64,000 bases of DNA from Winogradskyella sp. KYW1333 (GTDB lineage: Bacteria > Bacteroidota > Bacteroidia > Flavobacteriales > Flavobacteriaceae): positions 310,001-374,000 of the forward strand of contig NZ_QPHL01000015.1 in assembly GCF_003335675.1 (NCBI RefSeq), given 5' to 3'. The notes beneath the pieces are model-generated. The model ran no database searches. It was not told the origin of the DNA and saw only the letters and a list, made by a program, of their open reading frames with translations. The first letter of the stretch is position 1. The number at the start of each line of letters is the position of its first letter. Positions 27,101 to 33,196 of this stretch are shown here, piece after piece. Both the position numbers and the translations under genes were made by a program.

Positions 27101-27670
27101 ATGCTATCAATGAACAGTTTTCTCAAGCGCCTACTTATTATTTTGGCATTTGTTGCAGTAGGTCTACTATGTTATTCTGCATTTGTTGAAAATATTTTCT
27201 CACCAAGATTGAGTCCTAAGGATTCGGCAAAAATTGAGTTGAACGATTTAAATCTTAAAGTAGAATATAATAGACCTTCTAGGCGCGAGCGTAAAATCTT
27301 TGGTGCTCTTGTTCCTTTTAATAAAGTCTGGCGTACTGGTGCCAATGAAGCTACGACCTTTCAAACCAATATGGATTTAAGGATTAATGGAATGCGCTTA
27401 GCCAAAGGAAAATATACAGTATGGACCGTACCAATGGAAAACAATTGGAAAATCATGTTTAATACTAGGCAGTACGAATGGGGCGTTAATGAAAAAATGG
27501 AACCAATGTGGGACCCAAACTACGACGCCATTGAGCTAGAAGCAGCTGTAAAAGAATTGGACGAAACCGTTGAGAAATTTACAATTGCTTTTGATAATAC
27601 TACCGGAAAACTAAAACTCACCTTCGCTTGGGATACAACATTGATAGAAATTCCTATTGAAGCCTATTAA
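27101..27670 (+). CDS. DUF2911 family protein, membrane-anchored
   Basis: A 189-residue protein with an N-terminal hydrophobic anchor (LLIILAFVAVGLLCYSAFV) and one periplasmic DUF2911 domain: VEYNRPSRRERKIFGALVPF, VWRTGANEATTF, then MRLAKGKYTVWTVP and WGVNEKMEPMWDP. The family is common in Bacteroidota and has no known activity. The start is ATG 27101 with a possible alternative ATG at 27110. It lies 26 bp before the MeaB gene, so the two may share a transcript. Confidence 0.8.
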   Translation: MLSMNSFLKRLLIILAFVAVGLLCYSAFVENIFSPRLSPKDSAKIELNDLNLKVEYNRPSRRERKIFGALVPFNKVWRTGANEATTFQTNMDLRINGMRLAKGKYTVWTVPMENNWKIMFNTRQYEWGVNEKMEPMWDPNYDAIELEAAVKELDETVEKFTIAFDNTTGKLKLTFAWDTTLIEIPIEAY

Positions 27671-27696
27671 CAATAAAGTTGTAACTTTAAGCTATT

Positions 27697-28776
27697 GTGT
27701 CAAAAGAAGACCCTAAATACAAATCTGCGTTACAGGAACAAGAAGGTGTAGAACCTCCTAAAGTTCTCAGTAACGTTTCTGCAAAAGCCATTAAGGTCAA
27801 ACGCCAAAAACAACCATCGGTTACAGACTTGGTTAACGGCCTTACCAATGGCGATATCTCAGCCTTAAGCCGAGCTATTACTTTAGTTGAAAGTACTAAT
27901 TCAAACCATAATAAAAAGGCAAATGAAGTAATTACAGCCTGTCTGCCTTATGCCAATAAATCTGTTAGAATTGGTATTACTGGTGTTCCTGGTGTAGGTA
28001 AAAGCACCTTTATTGAAGCCTTTGGCAGTCATTTGACGGACTTGGGTAAAAAGATTGCGGTCCTTGCAGTTGATCCTAGCAGTACACTTAGCAAGGGCAG
28101 TATTTTAGGTGACAAAACCCGAATGGAAGATTTGGTTAAAAACCAGAATGTATTTATACGTCCTTCACCTTCTGGTAATTCCCTTGGTGGTGTGGCTAGA
28201 AAAACACGAGAAACCATCATTCTTTGTGAAGCGGCCGGATTTGATACCATTATGATAGAAACCGTGGGTGTTGGCCAGAGTGAAACTGCAGTGCATAGTA
28301 TGGTGGATTTCTTCTTGTTGTTGAAATTGGCTGGTGCTGGAGATGAATTGCAAGGTATTAAACGCGGAATTATAGAAATGGCTGATGCCATTGTTATCAA
28401 TAAAGCTGATGGTGATAATCTCAAAGCTGCTAAGTCTGCCAAGGTAGAATTTAATAGAGCACTTCACCTCTATCCCGAAAAGGACTCAGGTTGGTCACCA
28501 AAAGTAACCCTATGTAGTGCCTTAAAGCAAACGGGAATTGCAGAAGTTTGGGAATTGATTACCGAGTATCTCAATACCACCAAAGCCAATAACTACTTTG
28601 AACATAATAGACATAACCAGAATAAATTTTGGTTGCTTCAGACTATTGAAGAACGCTTAAAATCTAACTTCTATAATTCTGAAAAGATCAAGGCAGAACT
28701 GGAAAACCAACTTGCACTAGTTGAAGCTGGTAAAACAACACCTTTTGTGGCGGCAGAATATTTGCTTAGCTTATAA
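27697..28776 (+). CDS. meaB: Methylmalonyl-CoA mutase-associated GTPase MeaB (ArgK family)
   Basis: A 359-residue G3E-family GTPase that protects and reactivates adenosylcobalamin-dependent methylmalonyl-CoA mutase and gates cofactor loading. The P-loop GVPGVGKST is at 96-104, with LAVDPSSTLSKGSILGDKTRM, the ETVGVGQSE switch region, and NKADGDN as the base-specificity motif. The N-terminal extension is basic. It starts at GTG 27697. The mutase genes are not in the window, but the PduO adenosyltransferase at 21061-21636 provides the cofactor for the same enzyme. Confidence 0.92.
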   Translation: MSKEDPKYKSALQEQEGVEPPKVLSNVSAKAIKVKRQKQPSVTDLVNGLTNGDISALSRAITLVESTNSNHNKKANEVITACLPYANKSVRIGITGVPGVGKSTFIEAFGSHLTDLGKKIAVLAVDPSSTLSKGSILGDKTRMEDLVKNQNVFIRPSPSGNSLGGVARKTRETIILCEAAGFDTIMIETVGVGQSETAVHSMVDFFLLLKLAGAGDELQGIKRGIIEMADAIVINKADGDNLKAAKSAKVEFNRALHLYPEKDSGWSPKVTLCSALKQTGIAEVWELITEYLNTTKANNYFEHNRHNQNKFWLLQTIEERLKSNFYNSEKIKAELENQLALVEAGKTTPFVAAEYLLSL

Positions 28777-28785
28777 AATAGTCTC

Positions 28786-29511
28786 ATGAAATCTGAGTTC
28801 ACCATCATAGTTCCTATATTTAATGAGGAAGACAACTTAGCACGTCTTGAAAAAGAACTTAACGATTATATCAACATCGCACCTCTTAAAACTTCAGTAC
28901 TATTGGTAAACGATGGTTCTACAGATAACAGTTTATCAAAGATTGAAGGTATATGCATTGTTAATGATGCTTTTGAATTTATTTCTTTTGAAAATAATCA
29001 AGGTTTAAGTACTGCCCTAAAAGCAGGATTTGATTATGTAACATGTCCTTTGGTGGGCTATATGGATGCAGACCTACAAACCTCACCTGAAGATTTTAAT
29101 CTATTACTAGAGCATATTGATCAATACGAACTCGTTTCTGGTGTACGCCACAATAGAAAAGACACGTTGTTAAAAAACTTATCCTCTAAGATGGCGAATC
29201 GTGTCAGACGATTATTCACTAATGATGGTATGGAAGATACAGGTTGTCCTTTAAAGGTATTTAAGACCGAAACTGCCAAAGGCATTCCTATGTTTAGAGG
29301 TTTACACCGATTTTTACCCGCTATGACACTACTACAAAATGGTTGCGTAAAACAAGTACCTGTGAGACATTTTCCGAGACAAGCAGGTACTTCTAAATAT
29401 GGATTTGGAAAACGATTACTTGGCCCATTAGCAGACTGTTTTGCCTTTCTTTGGATGAAACGCAAGTATATCAACTACCAGATAGACAAGTCTAGTTCAG
29501 ATAGCGCTTAA
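28786..29511 (+). CDS. Glycosyltransferase family 2, polyprenyl-phosphate sugar transferase type
   Basis: A 241-residue GT2 of the dolichol-phosphate mannose synthase group: FTIIVPIFNEEDNLARL near 4-20, VLLVNDGSTDNSL near 39-51, and GYMDADLQTSPEDF near 85-98, in which DAD supplies the metal site. Related enzymes transfer a sugar to undecaprenyl phosphate for later periplasmic glycosylation. No C-terminal membrane segment is present. It begins 9 bp after meaB, and its 3' end overlaps the convergent PAP2 gene by 20 bp. Confidence 0.85.
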   Translation: MKSEFTIIVPIFNEEDNLARLEKELNDYINIAPLKTSVLLVNDGSTDNSLSKIEGICIVNDAFEFISFENNQGLSTALKAGFDYVTCPLVGYMDADLQTSPEDFNLLLEHIDQYELVSGVRHNRKDTLLKNLSSKMANRVRRLFTNDGMEDTGCPLKVFKTETAKGIPMFRGLHRFLPAMTLLQNGCVKQVPVRHFPRQAGTSKYGFGKRLLGPLADCFAFLWMKRKYINYQIDKSSSDSA

Positions 29512-30058
29512 TGAGGTATTTGGCAAGCTTATAAAACATAAAGCCTGAAAGTGCACCAAAGGTCATACCACAGATAATATCTAACGGATAGTGTACACCA
29601 ACATAAATTCTACTGTAAGCCACAATAAAACTCCAGAATAACAGAATAAAAATAAGATTCTTAAAGTAAGGACGTAAAATGAGCCCTCCGAAAACTGCGG
29701 CTGCCATGGAGTTAGAAGAATGACCAGAAAAGAAACCATATTTACCACAACGTTCTGCTACAAAACGTGCCAGGTCTGAAACGCCATCTGCTCTGCATGG
29801 TCTAGCTCGCATAAAACCATCTTTAAATACATTGGTAATCTGGTCTGTAAATGTGATCATCACAGAAATCACCAATACCATAAGCAATAAGGGTTTTAAA
29901 CCATATTTTTTATAAATAAAATATAACAAAAGTGCATACAGTGGAATAAATGTGAGTTTGTTAGTGATGATTAACCAAAGGTCATCCCAAGTCTCAGTAC
30001 CAAGGCTATTGAGGTATAAAAAAAGCTCTCTATCGAGTTCTAATAGCTGGTCTATCAT
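29492..30058 (-). CDS. PAP2-family membrane phosphatase
   Basis: A 188-residue membrane phosphatase with the three PAP2 catalytic motifs: KDGFMRARP near 79-87, SGHSS at 111-115 with the catalytic His, and SRIYVGVHYPLD near 149-160. About five hydrophobic segments fit a polytopic inner-membrane protein. Such enzymes dephosphorylate lipid pyrophosphates, including undecaprenyl pyrophosphate. The convergent GT2 next to it would use undecaprenyl phosphate, so a link is plausible but not shown. Its start overlaps the stop of the 75-residue gene upstream. Confidence 0.88.
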   Translation of the reverse strand: MIDQLLELDRELFLYLNSLGTETWDDLWLIITNKLTFIPLYALLLYFIYKKYGLKPLLLMVLVISVMITFTDQITNVFKDGFMRARPCRADGVSDLARFVAERCGKYGFFSGHSSNSMAAAVFGGLILRPYFKNLIFILLFWSFIVAYSRIYVGVHYPLDIICGMTFGALSGFMFYKLAKYLIKRYLN

Positions 30059-30285
30059 TAGTCTTCGTAACGTTGTACTTCCCTATCGTAAAATTCTGTG
30101 GCTAGTTTTATGTAATTCTCCGTTTCGGTTTCTAGTTCTTTTTGATCGTGTTGATCAAACTCCTCAAACCATTCTACCTCATCATTTTCTAAGTTAATGA
30201 TGAATCTCGGAAACTCTGTATGGATAATATATATCGCATCAGGATGATCTGTATTGTCGCCTAAAATAAACTTTGGTAAATCCAT
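30058..30285 (-). CDS. Small acidic hypothetical protein
   Basis: A 75-residue acidic protein (MDLPKFILGDNTDHPDAIYI at its start) with no signal peptide, membrane segment or known motif. It looks like a conserved Flavobacteriaceae protein because the frame is coupled on both sides: its stop overlaps the PAP2 start by one base and its ATG lies 2 bp after the MATE stop. Function unknown. Confidence 0.6.
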   Translation of the reverse strand: MDLPKFILGDNTDHPDAIYIIHTEFPRFIINLENDEVEWFEEFDQHDQKELETETENYIKLATEFYDREVQRYED

Positions 30286-30287
30286 GC

Positions 30288-31670
30288 TTAAGTATTGTCT
30301 TGATGCAAAATTAAACGCTTTGTGATATAATGGAACCTAATATACAATAAAATTGCAGCAGAAGTCAATCCAGCTAAAAGACCTATCCATATCCCAAGGC
30401 TTCCATAAGCATCTTCCTTACCTAAGAAATAACTAATAGGAAAACCAATGAGCCAATAAGCAACAAAGGTGATTAATGTTGGAATCTTCACATCTTGTAA
30501 GCCTCTCAACGCACCTAATACGATTACCTGTAAACTATCACTTATCTGAAACACGGCTGCAGCTAATAACAAAGTTGATGCAATTTCAATCACTTCATTA
30601 ATATCGCTCAGTTCAGTAACATCATCTAGATTCACATAGAGATGTGGCAGGTATTGATGAAATACTACAAAGAACAAGGCAAAGACCATAGCAAAAATGG
30701 TCCCAACAAAAAAGATAGACTCTGCAATACGCCTTAAGTTTACAAAATCCTTAAGCCCTTTTTGGTTGCCTACGCGTATCATTGAAGCCACACTTAGTCC
30801 CATAGCCACCATAAAGGTCATAGAGGCCAAATTGAGCGCTATTTGATTTGCCGCTTGTACATTTTTACCCAAAATTCCAGAAAGCCAAATGGCTACCGTA
30901 AAAATGGCGACTTCGAAGAACATTTGCATGGCTGAAGGTAAGCCGAGATTAATCAATTTTTTTAGTGGCTGACTGCTGAGTTTAAAGAACTTAATATTGG
31001 TCACATAATTGCTAGACTTATCTCGTTTGGCCAAGAGCCACCATAAAAAGAAAAGCATAACAAATCGCGATACCAAAGTACCAACCGCAGCACCAACGAT
31101 ACCAAGTTGCGGAAACCCAAACTTACCAAAGATGAGCACGTAGTTTATCGCTACATTAAGGACATTGGCCAATAAGGTGGCATACATTGGGTATTTGGTC
31201 AATGATAAGCCATCACTAAACTGCTTAAAAGCCTGAAATACGATTAAAGGCACTAAGGAAAAGGCCACCAAATCCAAATACGGAATAGCAAGGTCAACTA
31301 CTTCCTCTGGTTGGTCCATAACTGTCATTAAAGGTTTAGCCAGTAAGAGTAATAGAAACAGAATAATGCCTAATACGGTACACAGAAAAAACCCATGCTT
31401 AAATACAGATTTGCCTTTACCAAAGTTTTTCTCCGAGTCTGCCTCCGCTACCAATGGTGTAATAGCCGTAGAAAATCCAATACCCAAGGACATGGCAATA
31501 AAAATAAAGCTATTACCCAAGGAAACAGCGGCAAGTTCTGCCGCACCCAATTGGCCTACCATAACGTTGTCTATAAAACTAACAAAGGTGTGGCCCAGCA
31601 TACCCAAAATAACAGGAGACGCCAGTCTTAGATTATATCTAAACTCTTTGGTATAGTTACTCAAAACCAT
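30288..31670 (-). CDS. MATE-family multidrug efflux transporter
   Basis: A 460-residue transporter with twelve predicted hydrophobic segments and the MATE pattern: ASPVILGMLGHTFVSFIDNV near 17-36, GLPSAMQMFFE in the second half and MGLSVASMIRVGNQKG. MATE proteins export cationic drugs or metabolites in exchange for H+ or Na+. It heads a minus-strand unit with the acidic protein and PAP2. The ATG at 31670 lies 4 bp after a perfect TACTTTTG -7 box (31682-31675), suggesting a very short or absent leader. Confidence 0.9.
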   Translation of the reverse strand: MVLSNYTKEFRYNLRLASPVILGMLGHTFVSFIDNVMVGQLGAAELAAVSLGNSFIFIAMSLGIGFSTAITPLVAEADSEKNFGKGKSVFKHGFFLCTVLGIILFLLLLLAKPLMTVMDQPEEVVDLAIPYLDLVAFSLVPLIVFQAFKQFSDGLSLTKYPMYATLLANVLNVAINYVLIFGKFGFPQLGIVGAAVGTLVSRFVMLFFLWWLLAKRDKSSNYVTNIKFFKLSSQPLKKLINLGLPSAMQMFFEVAIFTVAIWLSGILGKNVQAANQIALNLASMTFMVAMGLSVASMIRVGNQKGLKDFVNLRRIAESIFFVGTIFAMVFALFFVVFHQYLPHLYVNLDDVTELSDINEVIEIASTLLLAAAVFQISDSLQVIVLGALRGLQDVKIPTLITFVAYWLIGFPISYFLGKEDAYGSLGIWIGLLAGLTSAAILLYIRFHYITKRLILHQDNT

Positions 31671-31674
31671 CGTG

Positions 31675-31682
31675 CAAAAGTA
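31675..31682 (-). promoter_or_regulatory. -7 box directly before the MATE start
   Basis: TACTTTTG on the minus strand matches TAnnTTTG and is followed by CACG and the ATG. No TTG at the usual spacing was found. The same box and context occur before guaA (56533-56540). Confidence 0.4.
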
Positions 31683-31718
31683 GTGGTTTTGATTTAGGAA
31701 ACATTGTATTGAAATAAG

Positions 31719-31894
31719 TTATTGGTAGACCACAACAGAAATTTTAGAATCTGCTGTACCATAATATAAAAACCATTGATCCTTAAAATAAACCAAGCCT
31801 TCAATAAAGCACACTTCGTTGACCTCACCTACTTTTTTCATAGTCCTTATCTGGATGGATAAAGTAACTCTCTGTTCTTTCAATTAACTCTAAC
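31719..31894 (-). pseudogene. 3' remnant of a glycoside hydrolase family 130 gene, frameshifted
   Basis: The minus strand encodes the last ~58 residues of a GH130 phosphorylase or hydrolase: LELIERTESYFIHPDKDYEK, then, in a second frame, VGEVNEVCFIEGLVYF, KDQWFLYYGTADSKI and a stop at 31719-31721. GH130 proteins carry such an FxEGLVxF...WxLYYGTADSKI ending. The two frames join if one base is removed from the A run opposite 31833-31838. The 5' part is missing: coding similarity stops exactly at 31894, the predicted recombination point of the adjoining attC-like element. The call rests on recognition of the family tail. Confidence 0.65.
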
Positions 31895-32020
31895 GGATTA
31901 GTATAACCGCGAGTTACGGGTTTAAAGTTACTGTTTTTCGGTTAAGCACTGACGCTCGCAATTCCGAATGGATTCGGACGTTGTCGAATCCGCCGTAATT
32001 GCGGTTATACATTGTTGTTC
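31888..32020 (-). repeat. attC-like inverted-repeat element A
   Basis: Plus-strand order is CTCTAAC (31888-31894), a six-base spacer GGATTA, GTATAACCGC (31901-31910), about 90 bp with partial pairing, GCGGTTATAC (32001-32010), a three-base spacer, GTTGTTC (32014-32020). The ten-base inner arms pair perfectly and are the same as in element D; the outer seven-base arms do not match, as expected where recombination has replaced one outer arm. It starts 39 bp after the cupin stop and ends in the GH130 remnant. Read as an attC site, its crossover point would be at 31894/31893. Confidence 0.6.
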
Positions 32021-32059
32021 GTTGGCATTTTAATTCCAATTAGTTGTATTCGTCAATAA

Positions 32060-32536
32060 TCAGTTGCTTTTCAACTTTTCGGCAACATGGCCATAATATT
32101 CCTGCGTCACTACTTCAGTCCAAGTTGTTGGTTGTCCACCACTATATAAAGCTAAATACGTTACATCACTAACTTTGGTTGATGAATGCCAGTGTTCGGT
32201 ATTCTTTTCACATTTAATAACGTCTCCTGTTTTTAGAATTATAGGTTCTTTTCCTCTTTCTTGATAATATGCTTCTCCATCCACAATTATTAAAACTTGT
32301 GCAGAACTATGTTTATGCCAATCCAATGTCGAGTTGGCTTTAAAAGTCGCTTTTGTGATATTATAACCCAATTCAGGGTCGTCGTGAATAATAGCATTTA
32401 ACCAAGCTTCTCCAATGTAATGAGTATTAGGTGCTTTTCTTCCCTCTGTCTGATACGAAGAAACTTCATATTCAGAATTTTGGGAAAATCCGCATAATGA
32501 GGTCAAAATAAGTAAAGCTAAAATCGATTGTTTCAT
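32060..32536 (-). CDS. Secreted cupin-domain protein, in a cassette-like unit
   Basis: A 158-residue protein with a signal peptide (SILALLILTSLCGFSQ) and a single cupin barrel. Metal ligands are likely H74 and H76 in LDWHKHSSAQ and the histidines of TEHWHSS near 113-119, with GEAYYQERG between. Small periplasmic cupins of this type may bind metal and act as dioxygenases, isomerases or binding proteins; the activity cannot be told. It stands alone between attC-like elements A (after its stop) and B (before its start), with a GTTGGCTGTAATTTGAGAA leader that resembles the leader of the other cassette-like gene. The start is ATG 32536. Confidence 0.8.
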   Translation of the reverse strand: MKQSILALLILTSLCGFSQNSEYEVSSYQTEGRKAPNTHYIGEAWLNAIIHDDPELGYNITKATFKANSTLDWHKHSSAQVLIIVDGEAYYQERGKEPIILKTGDVIKCEKNTEHWHSSTKVSDVTYLALYSGGQPTTWTEVVTQEYYGHVAEKLKSN

Positions 32537-32573
32537 TTTTTTTACTGTGATTTTATGATTTTTCTCAAATTAC

Positions 32574-32672
32574 AGCCAACGGCCATACGGGTAAGGCGAG
32601 TTGCGCTATTTATTTATAAATATAAGCAATATAAGCCTTTAGACGTTATTCGCTTTACCCTATGTTAGTGGC
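32574..32672 (-). repeat. attC-like inverted-repeat element B
   Basis: Plus-strand order: AGCCAAC (32574-32580), eight-base spacer, GGGTAAGGCGA (32589-32599), about 50 bp, TCGCTTTACCC (32650-32660), spacer TAT, GTTAGTGGC (32664-32672). Inner arms pair at 10 of 11 positions. It shares the layout of A, D and F: an outer arm ending AAC followed by GG on one side, and a three-base spacer plus GTT on the other. It lies 38 bp upstream of the cupin start. Confidence 0.6.
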
Positions 32673-32675
32673 AGT

Positions 32676-32831
32676 GCCTAACACTGTTTGTTTTTAATGA
32701 TTATTAAGCTCAACTACCATAGCCTATTGCCGGCGAATGACAGTCGTACTGTCTGGCCGTTAGTGGCAATAGAGCAAAAGGAAGTCCCGAGTATTCGGAA
32801 CGGTTTTCTCGTGCGAAGCATTGCCACTAAC
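32676..32831. repeat. Nested inverted repeats between elements B and F
   Basis: GCCTAAC (32676-32682, GTTAGGC on the minus strand, a full match to the integron core GTTRRRY) faces GTTAGTGGC (32759-32767), with GACAGT/ACTGTC pairing between them. GTTAGTGGCAAT (32759-32770) is a perfect 12-bp inverted repeat of ATTGCCACTAAC (32820-32831). These could be one more degenerate attC-like site followed by a gene-less unit of about 50 bp. Confidence 0.45.
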
Positions 32832-32959
32832 GGTTTTGTGTATGGTTAGTTGCGTGTTTCAGCTACTAAATTAGTAAACAAAAACGTGCCAGAGAAAATT
32901 CCGAAGGAATTTTCCAAATAAGCACTTGTCAAAGCAATTAATTATAAACGGTGTTGTAC
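32825..32959 (-). repeat. attC-like inverted-repeat element F
   Basis: Plus-strand order: CACTAAC (32825-32831), spacer GGTTTT, a 16-base arm at 32838-32853 (starting GTGTATGG), about 80 bp that include the palindrome AAAATTCC/GGAATTTT, a 16-base arm at 32934-32949 (starting GCAATTAA), spacer GGT, GTTGTAC (32953-32959). The inner arms pair at 12 of 16 positions. Layout as in elements A, B and D. Confidence 0.55.
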
Positions 32960-33196
32960 ACAGTATTTTTAGATCTAATTTTGTGGTTTTTAATTAAAAT
33001 TCATCTTAAAAATATTTTTTTATAATTAAACCTTAATTCCATTTTATAACCTTCAAAAAAGTACTAAAGTTTTCTTGATGAATGTCTCTTTTTCATTGTA
33101 ATGGAATACTCTTTTTGTGTTGGCTTAAGCTTGTGGAGAAAAAGTGTATGGAATGTTAATATAAATTAATTTTTTTTCTAACTCAATTCATTGTTA

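Larger units (their letters stand above)
32537..33196. other. 660 bp without a gene: cluster of attC-like repeats
   Basis: No convincing reading frame is present. From 32574 to 32959 the stretch is almost filled by two attC-like elements (B and F) and a further set of inverted repeats between them. From 32960 to 33196 the DNA is AT-rich and I see only the likely 3' trailer of the TonB-receptor gene. Confidence 0.6.

Noticed and set aside
28029..28467. Antisense frames of 100-137 codons over meaB
   Set aside because: They lie fully inside a well-recognised gene and have low-complexity shadow composition.
31888..32959. Insertion sequence
   Set aside because: No transposase frame lies between the inverted repeats and no target duplication fits; the elements differ in sequence while sharing a layout.
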